NCBI GenBank assembly: GCA_022575985.1 | Contig: JAKSXM010000272.1 | Location: 29,653,501 to 29,717,500 of the forward strand | Source: Anagrus nilaparvatae | Taxonomy: Eukaryota; Arthropoda; Insecta; Hymenoptera; Mymaridae | Direction of reading: 5' to 3' | DNA length: 64,000 nt | Shown: in pieces, positions 50,583 through 60,945 of the stretch | Position numbering within the stretch: the first letter of the stretch is position 1 | How the letters are laid out: each line of letters opens with the position of its first letter | Notes under the pieces: model-generated | Told to the model about the DNA's origin: nothing | The model's input: only the letters and a program-made list of their open reading frames with translations | The model's database searches: none | Made by a program: the position numbers and the translations under genes

Positions 50583-52437
50583 TATAAAAAAAATTTTATT
50601 TAACTTTTAACTTAATGTAGAAATTTCAACTTTGAATACAAATTTGACGGATTGACTCGCCAACTTGCGTTAAATAAAGTTATTTCAAAAATTTGCTTTG
50701 TTTACAATTTTATAATGTATAGTAGGTAGGGTAAAAGCACTTTAATCATCAAAAAAATAAAAAAATAATGTTTAAATATAGGTAAGTAATATTAAATATT
50801 TTTGTACTTAATAATTTTTTTTTTTTTAAATTAATTACTTCTCTTCAACAGAATCAACTTCATATAAAAAGGAAAGAAATAGGCAATTGGATATAAGATA
50901 TAACAGCAGGTCATCATGGGATTATTACTCAAAATTTGTAGAATATTCTTTTCGGAATTTCATTGAAATAGAATTCACTTTTTTTTTAATTTCCACATTC
51001 ATAATTTTTTTTCTCAAATAAATCTCTCGATAAATCTTAAAATAAGGGGATTCAAATAGCTGCTTGAATTTTAAAACATTTGATTCAAATTCAATTAAAT
51101 GTGATTTATTTTACCATTCAAGCAAAGCAGCCTAGCCATGTAGTATTTAAAAATAAAGCAGTTTTAAAAATATAATTTCAAATATTATAGTTCATATAAA
51201 ACATTCAGGCGTCTAACACACCGCCCTAAAAATTCAGGTCACCCAGATGACCAAGTTGAAACCAGGCTAGATTTTGGATTTTCGATTCTCATCAGTATCA
51301 AAGACCTGAGTGACTCTTTTAAACCAGGCTAAACTTTTACAAATTATTTTAAAAAGCTTTTTGATAAAATTTCCAAAGTTTAGCCTATGCCCCATTGTCC
51401 TGAGAGGGTTACAGCCCCTAAAATTTAAGTCACCCAAAAAAGGTGAAAAGATTAGAATTTCGTTATCTCGGTGTCAAATAGTGTCTTTGAGGCCGTCCGA
51501 GTGGTTTCAAAAAAATTACCCTAATTCTTATGGGCTGCCTGTCCATGTAAAATTAGCTAAAACAAATTGTTTCATTTTATTTTCAAAATCTTGAGTATTT
51601 ATTTTAAATTTTATACTGTTTTAGTCGTTTGAATTGCATTAAAGAGGTATTTTTTAATTAAATTAAGTAAATATTAACTTATAATTATCTAATTAAATTA
51701 TCAGTTTTATATGGAGCACTTTTATATTTGTTTATTTTTACATTTGCGGTTATCTAATATTTACTCAAATTATTAATACGCTTGATAAGTATAAACTTTT
51801 ACTGTGATTAACTGAGATGCATTTTTAATTTTTTCTTTATATAATCTTTAGAAATCATTTCGTATGCGAAAAAAATTTCATCCGAATTCGTGATAAAAAG
51901 ACACTAACATAGTTTTCATTTTTACAGTAAAAAACAGCTACTTTTTTTTATTCAGAGCAATTTCTATTTTTCTAGGCCTTCAATATTTTTCGCAAGTGAA
52001 ATTATTTCTGCAGTCTATAATTATGCACACCTATTACATTGCGCAAAAAAAAAATAAAAATTGAAGAATGGGAAAAACTTAAACAGATCGTGAAATGTTC
52101 GGGGAAATTCCATAAGCTTCCGGGTTGACAATTTATTTTTGACAAGGAGCGACTTAATCTAAAAAAGTAATAGAATTGGATAGTAATGAAAACACATTCG
52201 TACTTTCCTTTAAAAAATAGATTTTTAATAATTGCAGCATTTTTCCATTAATCAAAATAAAACCCTTCCAAATATTTTTCTTAGAATTAAAAATTCCATC
52301 TATAAAAATTATCAATTGATTAGATATGACTAAAAAACATTTAATATTTATTTAACATAACGATAAATAAGGAATTGAAATATAAATTTGAGAATATTAC
52401 AGAAAAATATCTTTTTACAAGCTAATCGTACGACTAC
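50583..52437. other. Intergenic region between peptide gene A and the acid phosphatase
   Basis: Divergent promoters of the two genes lie at its ends. It also contains two diverged direct copies of an about 190-bp unit (about 51221-51410 and 51412-51545, sharing CCCCTAAAA..TCACCCA and a GAGTGACT/GAGTGGTT word), and dispersed repeat copy 2 (51838-52085). Confidence 0.45.
51838..52085 (+). repeat. Dispersed repeat, copy 2 (partner at 9237-9480)
   Basis: Same orientation and word order as 9237-9480 (TTATATAATCTTTAGAAATC, then AGTTTTCATTTTTACAG, then TTATTTCTGCAGTCTATA), with considerable divergence. It lies about 400 bp upstream of the acid phosphatase start. Confidence 0.6.
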
Positions 52438-52444
52438 TATAAAT
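52438..52444 (+). promoter_or_regulatory. TATA box of the acid phosphatase gene
   Basis: TATAAAT lies 50 bases before the ATG at 52488, leaving room for a start site near 52468 and a short 5' UTR. In such AT-rich DNA this can be chance, but the spacing is right for a strongly expressed secreted-protein gene. Confidence 0.4.
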
Positions 52445-52487
52445 AAGCTGTGAATGACTTTATTTATTGAATAATTTATGATTAAAA

Positions 52488-54069
52488 ATGGCCAGAGCAG
52501 TATTATTAATAATATTTAGCCTATTAATAAAAAATAATAAGGTTTTGGCTGATGATGAGCTTCAATTGAGGCAACTACATGTGGTAATGTGAAATAAATA
52601 TTACTTTTATCTAAGATAATTAACTATCTATTTATTATTGTTAATTCAGGCTTTCAGACATGGAGATAGAATGATTGATAACCTTGATTTTAAATTTCCA
52701 AATGATCCAAACATGGAAGGCCCTTTTGATCCACCTGGTTCCGGAGAATTAACGATTGTAATTTATTTTCTTATCTATTTAGTTTTAAATTCTTATTAAT
52801 TTTTGAACAATTTTTTAGGAGGGAAAAGAAAGGATGTATATTTTTGGACAATTTTTAAAAAACAAATATAAAGATTTCTTAGGCGAACATTACAATGAAG
52901 ATGATGTTTATGGTGTTAGCTTAGAGATGAGGAGAACAAGAATATCGTTGCATTTAGTATTTGCAGCGATTTATCCAGAATTTTTCATTCCAAATAATAC
53001 GTGGAAAGTTGAAACTTTTAATTGGGATTCGATATTAACTTTACCTACAAATGATTACATATTTGGAAGGAAGCCATGTAGATTGTAAATTAATTTAAAG
53101 TCAATTTAATGAAAATTTCTGCTAATATTTATGAATTAAATTTTCCTTAGGTACGTTGATAGATTACTCGAAGCTTTAAAAACAGATAAAGTAAAACAAA
53201 AATTACTTGAATTTCGACCATATCTTGCGAATCTAACAAATTTATTAGGTATGAAATATTCTATGTCTTTGTACGACGTTATAGATTTTCATAAAAATTT
53301 ATTTATCGAAAATCGTAACAACATGACAATTTTGCCATGGATGGAAGATGTTATTCAAAATGGTACCTTAACGAAAATTCGATTATTTGGCGATCGTTTA
53401 TTAAATTACAATGACGAGTTAGTTAAATATAGATTAGGTAAAGTTCTAATTTATTTGATTCTTTCTTATGCAGTGAATGAAAATTTTAACTAAAATGATT
53501 AATAATTTTAGGTACAATGATAAAAACCATAAGTGATTACATGATTCAAGAAATTAATGAATTAGGAAAAAGACCAAAATTCTTCATGTACAGTGGTAAA
53601 GGAAATAATATAGTAACCTTGTTACATGCATTCAAATTATTCAAAGAACCGTTCTTTCCAAAATCAAGTAGCGGCTTGATATTTGAATTACTTTCAGATA
53701 ACAAAACTGATTACGTAAGAGTAAGTACAACCAAAATGAAAGAATATTTTTTTATTATAGTTATGATTCCATTACTTTATTTTGCAGATTTTGTATTACC
53801 AAGGTATCCCACCAGTAGCTGAAGAAGTTAGCATCCCTGGTTGTGATATTTTATGCCCATTTGATAAATTTTATAATTTAACGTCAAGTGTTCGTTCAAC
53901 AAATGAAGATGTTATGTCTTGCGAAGTTGTAAGTTCAGAATATTATGGAGAATCAATTCGTAAATTTACAAGTTTTCCATTAGAAAATTCAAGTTCTAGT
54001 AATTATTTATTGTTTAGTAATTTAAAAATGTTATTATTTTTTATTTTTTTGTACGCATTAGTTCTTTGA
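52488..54069 (+). CDS. Histidine acid phosphatase (venom/lysosomal type), altered HD motif
   Basis: Exons 52488-52583, 52650-52757, 52819-53084, 53151-53437, 53512-53720 and 53788-54069 join in frame to 415 aa, near the family's usual length. Signal peptide about 1-21 (MARAVLLIIFSLLIKNNKVL), then the phosphohistidine loop FRHGDR with His36 as nucleophile, the conserved second Arg (MRRTR, 106-109), four cysteines in the lumenal part (GRKPC, GCDILC, MSCEV) and a hydrophobic C-terminal 20 residues that could be a GPI signal or membrane anchor. The second signature, usually YS(A/G)HD, is YSGKGNN here (279-285): both the substrate-binding His and the proton-donor Asp are replaced, so activity is doubtful. 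Hydrolysis of phosphomonoesters in venom or lysosomes is the known family role. It lies between two small secreted-peptide genes. Confidence 0.93.
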
Positions 54070-54098
54070 AACTTATTTATTTAATTTTTTGATTTTTT

Positions 54099-54104
54099 AA
54101 TAAA
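54099..54104 (+). terminator. Poly(A) signal of the acid phosphatase gene
   Basis: AATAAA 29 bases after the TGA stop. Confidence 0.55.
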
Positions 54105-55021
54105 TTTTAATTTTTAATCGTTCTCAGTCTTAATTAATCAGACAGTGTAGTATTAAATTAAGAAAATTCATTAAGATGTTAGTTTAAAAATTTTCTGTTG
54201 GGAAAATCCGAAGGTCGTTTCGCCTAGGTGTTCATTAATAACTATCTGGAAAGGTAGCATTATTATAATAATCGTAATTTCATGCCAGACGTAAAATAAA
54301 TAAATATCTTATTCTTTATTTTATTGTTTAATGGGTTTAACCTTACGACTCTAAGTTTCCCAAATATCCATTTGCGACGTTAAGAAGGCTGCTTGCAATC
54401 TAGAATTTAATTTTCAAATAAAAAATATATTAATTTGTTTTTTATCTCTGATTTTTAAAATATAAATGCAAAATTTTAAAATAAAACCTTTATCGTGTTT
54501 CTCTTTGTTATCGGATTTGTGTTAAGCTTTTTATAGCCAATACCTTGGTTATGTAAAAATAATTTTTGTATAAAGCAAATTATTTTAATAACAGGTGCTA
54601 TTCAGAATATAAATATGCTCTCGAATATTCTTGCTAAAAAATATGAAATTTTAGATTTAATTTTTTTTAATCATTTCTATAGAAGAAAAAAGTGGAATAC
54701 TACTTTTAAATCGAATAGTAGATTAAGCAAATAAAGAAAAAATACTTGCTGACCTAATCACTGGAAATTTTATTGAGAATTTTAATATTTTTAATCAAAT
54801 TCCGTCATAAATTAAAAAAAAAACCTAAATTTTGAAGTAAAAATTAGAATCACTATTGCAACAGTTTTAATTATACTTTGTATAAGATTAGATAATATTT
54901 CTTAAATAAATATTATTAAAACGTCAGAATAACATGGTATTTAATAAAAATTTTTAACGACTAATATTTCAATTGTTTTTAAACATCTAAACTGTAATGT
55001 CATTGCATAAAACTTTGAAAA
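54105..55021. other. Intergenic DNA before peptide gene B
   Basis: Non-coding. A less AT-rich patch at about 54200-54410 has no recognised homology. The promoter of gene B should lie at the right end, but no clear TATA box at standard distance was found (CATAAAA is only about 15 bases before the ATG). Confidence 0.4.
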
Positions 55022-56553
55022 ATGAAGTTAATATTAATTTTGTTTTTATTTTTTATTATTGTAAATTATGTGCATTGCGTACCAGTTAATTTTGGTAAAG
55101 CGAATGATAAGTTCGATAAAACGTTAAAAAAAAGTTTGGACAATGAGCAAGTACGTGTTTCTACGTTTTAATTGTTATAAATAAAAAATAGTTGATTAAT
55201 TTGTATTTCTTATTTTAGCGATTTATACCAGGTGTTACTGATATTGAAAAGGATTATAAAAATATTATGAAACCATCGAAATCAGTGATACACAATATAT
55301 TGGTAAGTTTTTGCATCTAAATTTTTAAATTAAATTTTAACAGCTTTAAAAATTTTCACTTATGTTCAAACTTGGAGGAAATTACACAGTAAATGACTGG
55401 TCTTAAATATCTTGAAAAAAGTTTAATCAATAAATAAAATTTAATGGTCATTCACTGGTGAATGACCTAATTTTTTATCCATTTCAAAATTTTCGTTCTT
55501 GAACATAATGGGGCTTGCATGGGTTAAAATTTTGATAATTTTTGCGAATAACCTGAAATGGCATAAAAAAATATTAGACAAGTATTTTTTTATTTTTTGA
55601 AATTACGAAAATTATAACGGAGTTACAGAGGTTTCAAAAATCAGAGGCTCGTTAGAAGTCTGACGTCACAATGTATTTGTATACGGTAAGCGAGACGTCA
55701 TAACTTTTTTAATTTTCATTTTTTTGAAAATCAAAAAAATGTGTTTAATATTTTTTGACCTAGTTTCAAATTATGCAAAAAAATCATTAAAATTCCGACC
55801 CATGCAAGCCCCCTATTGCAAAAAGAAAAAAATTTAAATTTTAGTTATAAAAAGTGTTTACTAAATTGTACTCATTTTTTGTGAAGAATGAGTCACATCA
55901 TAACTATTAAAAAGAAAAAAATAGATTAATTATTCATTAAACAAATATTTAGTTTATTAAAATTTAACACTTTTTCATAAGTATTTAATCTATAAAGTTT
56001 GGAAACAGCATAATTGTTTACAGATTTTTTTTTGTTATCGTGTGAATATATACTTTTTTTTCGCAAAACTTAATATTTTTTAATACACATAAAGATAAAT
56101 TAGTAATTACGCTGTAAAAAGTAACTCATGTATATTAACAAAAAGAATATTCTCGAAATATCATTAAATTTACTAAGTAAAGGAAAAATTGAATTCTAAA
56201 AAAAAAAATGTAAATTTACAACTACTTTTTGCAGATTCTCAAAAAAAATTAAGTTATCAACTTTTCTCGCCAAAATACAAAAAAAAATTGAGAATTTGAG
56301 AATTTTTCGTTAATATACTAAATTTAGTAAATTTACGATTTTGATAGAATATTTACTAATTTTTCGATAATATTCTATTTTTCTTGTTAATCTACAATTC
56401 TACAGAAATTACTTTTTACAGATGCAAGTGGTTGTAAAAACAAAATTAGCATATAAATGTGAAAAATTTATATCCTGCTTTTGAGTAATTTTTATTATCA
56501 TTTTTATTTTTCAGAAACCTTTCATCAAGGTAGCAGCCATAATTGGAATGTAA
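55022..56553 (+). CDS. Secreted peptide precursor B (3 exons, 83 aa)
   Basis: Exons 55022-55150, 55219-55302 and 56515-56553, all phase 0, with donors CAA|GTACGT and TTG|GTAAGT and acceptors TATTTTAG and TTTTTCAG; no exon is long enough to be noticed alone. Residues 1-19 form a signal peptide (MKLILILFLFFIIVNYVHC), cut before VPVNF. The rest is Lys-rich without cysteine and ends in an amphipathic, cationic segment (SVIHNILKPFIKVAAIIGM). Such C-termini resemble linear membrane-active peptides, but that is inference. The second intron (1.2 kb) carries two MITEs. Signal ending and intron phases match gene A. AATAAA at 56632-56637. Function unknown. Confidence 0.65.
55510..55812. mobile_element. 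303-bp MITE in intron 2 of peptide gene B
   Basis: Ends GGGGCTTGCATGGGT and ACCCATGCAAGCCCC, with inner pairing of TTAAAATTTT..ATAATTTTTGC and GCAAAAAAATCATTAAAATT. No clear target duplication. Confidence 0.8.
56112..56421. mobile_element. 310-bp MITE in intron 2 of peptide gene B
   Basis: Ends CTGTAAAAAGTAA and TTACTTTTTACAG, with inner words TTAACAAAAAGAATATT and AATATTCTATTTTTCTTGTT (imperfectly) paired. AT-rich, no coding content. Confidence 0.65.
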
Positions 56554-56631
56554 TTTAAGATTAATTTATTGTAAATGATAATACGATATGTAAATATTTG
56601 TTTTAATTTATATTTTTATAAGATTTAATTA

Positions 56632-56637
56632 AATAAA
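56632..56637 (+). terminator. Poly(A) signal of peptide gene B
   Basis: AATAAA 79 bases after the stop codon. Confidence 0.5.
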
Positions 56638-56880
56638 TATATAATATTAACTTATTTATTATTTGTGAATCAAATACTATTTTTTATAAAAATAATGTGC
56701 ATTTTTAATATTTATTGATAAATAAATCTGTCTGAATATTTAAATAAAATAAAGCATGATTATGAAAATTTAAAAATTCGTTAATCATTAATTCTCTACT
56801 TTTAAACTATTTTTTTTTTTTAACACTTTTAATTCACCAGGGATAAATGCAAACAATTTTTTTTCATAAAAAGGTAACAA

Positions 56881-57060
56881 TACTTTGGCAAATGCGACGG
56901 ATTGTTTTAGGTTCGAGGGACTATAGTCGCATTTGGCATGATAAACATTTCTAACACAAGTTTCAGAATGTTTTTTCTCTACTCAGGGCAATATAATGTT
57001 TAGTAGCCTCTCAAAATTGAAATACAGTCATTATTGCCCGCAGTAGAAAAAACACTATTC
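56881..57060. repeat. Two short inverted repeats
   Basis: CAAATGCGAC (about 56888) pairs with GTCGCATTTG (about 56926). TTTTTTCTACTCAGGGCAAT (about 56972) pairs imperfectly with ATTGCCCGCAGTAGAAAAAA (about 57033). Small hairpin or MITE-like structures without known function. Confidence 0.5.
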
Positions 57061-57291
57061 TTTGCTAATTCAAACATTTTAATAAAATTTTTCGCTCTCC
57101 AATAGTCAATTATGATATACAGTTATGATCAGTCCAATTTCACGTTATTCAAAAAATAACTCTACACATAAATAGTCTATAATGAGTCAAAGTAGACAAG
57201 AAAGCAAAAGCTCTTATCATTGACGTTTAATTATATAGTATAATACATGAGCTTTGAATGTAATTTGCCTTACACGAATTAAATGATTATA

Positions 57292-58000
57292 CAGTCGAAC
57301 CTCCTATAGCGACCACCTCCATAAAAAGACCGTTTTTGGTCAGTCTGTTTAAAATTCCTATACTTTTACAGATAACATAACCTCTCATTAAAGACCACTC
57401 CCTATAGCGACGCGACCACTTATTTTGGGCAATAAAGACCACCTTTTCTCAATTTTTTGTGTGTACATATTAAAGTATAGTGTAGGGGGGAGAATCGTGA
57501 TTCGACGCTTCCTTTGTGAGTTACCTTTAATCTAGGTTTAAAGCCAAAGAAATAATAAAAGTTGATAAAAATGTGTCAGTTTTAGATGCAATATTGAGGA
57601 CGATTTCATCTATTAAATCTATCAAACGTAAGACTGTTCGGAAATGTTTTATACACGCTGGTTCCCCAACTGACTCTGAAATTGACAGAGAAGAGAAAGA
57701 CGAAGAAAATAGTGAAAATAATAAAGAAATTCAAATTTTAGTTAAAACTATTTGCCCTGATATGTCTGCTGAAGATTATACTTAATACTTGAAGACGGTG
57801 TTGAAACTTCCAACAACGCCACAGATGTTATGGCTATAGTATCTACTTACCATTTAAAAGAACTTAATATCATTAAGTAGGCAGTTCCAAGTCTGCAAAA
57901 AATGTAAGGAAAAATTTTTTTTTAATCCCCACCCGAAATCTCTAACTAGCGACCACTTATGACCAGTCTAAATGGTGGTCGCTATTGAGAGGTTCGACTG
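57292..58000 (+). mobile_element. Pogo/Tigger-like element, internally deleted (709 bp)
   Basis: Ends CAGTCGAACCTCCTATAGCG and its inverted partner AGAGGTTCGACTG, bounded by TA on both sides (57290-57291, 58001-58002). The ends and TA duplication fit pogo-family Tc1/mariner elements. The centre retains only the last part of a transposase, so this is a non-autonomous deletion derivative. The word TATAGCGACCAC recurs inside (about 57402). Confidence 0.82.
57558..57880 (+). pseudogene. C-terminal remnant of a pogo/Tigger-type transposase
   Basis: Plus-strand KVDKNVSVLDAILRTISS and RKTVRKCFIHAGS match the region after the DDE catalytic core of Tigger-like transposases, where a V.DA......W..V...TI.NCF.KAGF pattern is usual. 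It runs to a stop at 57783-57785 (SAEDYT). A one-base shift before that stop gives LEDGVETSNNATDVMAIVST to a TAG at 57880. The catalytic domain is absent. Confidence 0.65.
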
Positions 58001-58002
58001 TA

Positions 58003-58767
58003 TTATGACTCTAAACATCAAATCTACTTTTGTTGCAAAACTTATACTTTTACATCGTAATGTTTTTATTTCACGCATTATTATTATTACCATTAAAATT
58101 AAATATTCATCTTTATATTGACTTTCGTGCAATGACAATTCATTATCGACCGATAAGCGTAGTTACATTTGTATGTGTATTAATTAAATATTATATATTT
58201 TTTATTTATTTTGACCAGAAAAATTTTACAAAAATTTTCTAAGAGACGGGGTAACCCCATCTGCGTAAGGATTCTAGATACTACGATAGTGTAGAAATAT
58301 AATTAAATACAATAATTTTAAATATAAATATAATAACATTAATAAATTTAAATTAAAATTTTAATTAAGTTAATTCAATAGAAAACTAATACTATTATTA
58401 TTTATTGATACCAGTAATACAAATATACAATATATACATACAACGTAAATACAAATTGAATATAATGTACCATGCAGGGGTTGTAAAATCAATCCGTGTG
58501 CATGTGCTGGTTCTAGTTTAATATAAATGCATAAAAAAAAAAATAAAATGTCAATTTAGAGTAGCATTATTGAAGTTTTGTAGAAATTATATACAACAAT
58601 TTAATATAATAAAAAGTTCAAAATAATTTAAGTGATTTAACTAGAATTATTTATTTCAAATTTTAACACAATCACTAAGTAAGGTATTTTAGTTCAATTT
58701 ATTGAAAGTTCATGCATGTTTTTATTTTGTAGATATCGGGTCCAATTCGTTATTCAAAATTAAAAGC
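58003..58767. other. AT-rich intergenic DNA
   Basis: No gene seen. GGGGTAACCCC at about 58248 is a small palindrome. Confidence 0.4.
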
Positions 58768-60001
58768 ACGACCCCGACTGACTTACGATTAAACCTATAT
58801 GGAAGACAACTCGAAAGAACATTGTCTACAATGAATAAACTTGCGCTGGTGAAAATGGAGTAAAACCCCCCCAATTCCCCCCCCCTTAAGCCCTAAAATT
58901 TAAATTGATTTTCGTTTGTAATTTTAACGACCCCTAGTAGGTATTTTTGATCGCTAAACCCGAATTTTATGTTAAAAATATTATTTGAGGGGTGGAACAC
59001 CCTTATTTTTACTTTTTTCTACCCTTCAAATAAGCAATTTTTTCAAATAACGTTTTCTTTTACTTTGACGACCCCATGTAGGTTTTTTGGGTCACTGAAC
59101 ACGAATATGATATCGGTTTTTACCGAAAATGATTCCCCACAAAAGGCAACTTCAGGTTAATTTTTGGGTTTTTTTTTTCAAATTCGGGAGTGCTCGTCAA
59201 TACCCGTTGCTAAAAAAATTTTTTAGAATACCTGATCTTATGTTTTTGAGGTCATAGATTTGGAATCTGGAGTCAGGTTTTAAAAAAAATTTACCCTCGC
59301 ACGATTTTTGTCCATATTTATTAAAAAAACTGACATTTTCGCGCTTTCTTTAAAATCAGGGTGTTGCAACCCTTAAATATAATTTTCTAAAGCATTTTTA
59401 GTAAAAACAGCTTCCATATTCGTGTTCAGTGACCCAAAAACATGAGTAACACTTTCGAATTTGAAAAAAAAAACCAAAAATTAACCTGAAGTTGCTTATT
59501 ATGGGCAACTGAATCATTTTCGGTAAACACCGATATCATATTCGTATTCAGTGACCCAAAAAACCTACTAGGGTCGTCAAAATAGAAGAAAACTTTATTT
59601 GAAAAAATTGCTTATTTTAAGGGTAGAAAAGAGTAAAAATAAGGGTGTTACACCTCTCAACTAAAATTTTTAATATAAAATTCGGATTTAGCGACCAAAA
59701 ATACCTACTAGAGATCGTTAAAATTACACGGTAGAGCTGCTTTGGTTGAAAATTCAACCAATTGGTTGAATTTTACTATTTTTGGTTGAAATTTCAACCA
59801 ATTGGTTGAATTTTAAACCAATTGGTTGAATTTTCAACCAAAAATAGTAAAATTAAACCAATTGGTTTAAAATTCAACCAAAATGGTTGAAAATTCAACC
59901 AAAAGCTAAAATAAAAAATAAAAATGTAGTAATTATAATACAGAGTAAAAAAATTATCTCTGCATCTATAAAAAGTGCATTAATTTTGTAATATACTAGA
60001 A

Positions 60002-60022
60002 TGGCCGCGCGCCTAGCGCGCG
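60002..60022. repeat. CpG-rich palindrome
   Basis: GCGCGCCTAGCGCGCG inside extremely AT-rich DNA, next to the inner edge of the left arm of the TIR element. The role is unknown; it could be a transposon-borne protein site or a cruciform. Confidence 0.6.
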
Positions 60023-60138
60023 CAGAATACTGACTTTTTAACATGATTTCCTAATCGAAATTTATGTATATAAAATAAAATTTATAATAACAGAATCTGT
60101 TTTAAAATATTATATTCTACGGATGTATACCTACATTC

Positions 60139-60365
60139 GGGGTGTGCGGTGACCCGAAAGTCGGGTCGGGTACCCGAAATTTTGGTATTTTTTGTAAAAT
60201 TTTTGCAGGTCAGATTTCGTGTGAAGCCCGAAACTTTTCGGAAAAGGTATGCACTTGAATTTTTGAATCGAAAGCTTCCATAGATACACCAAATTTGACC
60301 CAACTCAAAGCAAAAAACCCAAAATTTCGGGCACTTGGGTCGACTCTCGGGTAACCACACACCCC
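60139..60365. mobile_element. 227-bp MITE nested inside the TIR element
   Basis: Ends GGGGTGTGCGGTGACCCGA and TCGGGTAACCACACACCCC are imperfect inverted repeats. Internal GGGTCGGGTACCCGAAA is itself palindromic. No convincing target duplication. Confidence 0.7.
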
Positions 60366-60590
60366 TAATACCTTTAGATAAATTTAATTCTGACTGAATT
60401 ATTTTAAGTCCCTAAATCAAAGTTCTTCCAAATACGCTCACCCTTGAGCCCTCTTCTCTCCGTCAACTCCCAGCTTCACCATTATCTCGTAAAATAAAAC
60501 ATTTTTTTGCAACATATTTTAATGTTGGTATTTGAGTAAAAATAATAGTATAGAGTCAATTACTCGGTCAATTATCCAATAATTTACAAT

Positions 60591-60945
60591 TCCCGACCCT
60601 TCCCTACTTCAACGAAAAATTGGAGCTGTGAAACGGCTATTGCCTATTTTTATAACTTTAGGACCTAAGCCGGACCGGCTTGAATTGAAAACATAAACAA
60701 TATTAACGGTTCCTCCGTTTTAAATATTTTATTTGTTAAAATAAATAATTGTTAAAATAGCGATATTTTAAATAGAATAGTTATTTGTGGTTTTTTTTTA
60801 TAAAATGGTTATTAAATTTTATGCAAAATTTTTACTTATTTTCAATTCAAGCCGGGCCTAAAGATATATAAAAATCTGTGATAAAAATCGCCTTTCCACA
60901 GCTCCAATTTTCTTTTGGAGTGGGAAAGGGCCGGACTCAATAACA
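60591..60945. mobile_element. About 350-bp MITE nested inside the TIR element
   Basis: AAAAATTGGAGCTGTG (about 60616) and CACAGCTCCAATTTTC (about 60897) form long inverted arms, extending to CCGGCTTGAATTGAAAA / TTTTCAATTCAAGCCGG at the inner edges and to GACCCTTCCC / GGGAAAGGGCC at the outer ones. Confidence 0.7.

Noticed and set aside
54200..54410. Possible mitochondrial rRNA insert (word AAGGTAGCAT)
   Set aside because: Only about ten matching bases; flanking sequence does not follow 16S rRNA.
56905..56915. tRNA B-box-like word GGTTCGAGGG
   Set aside because: No A box or cloverleaf arms could be built around it.
60082..60360. 92-codon minus-strand frame
   Set aside because: It coincides with a 227-bp MITE and reads through its palindromic GGGTACCCGA words.
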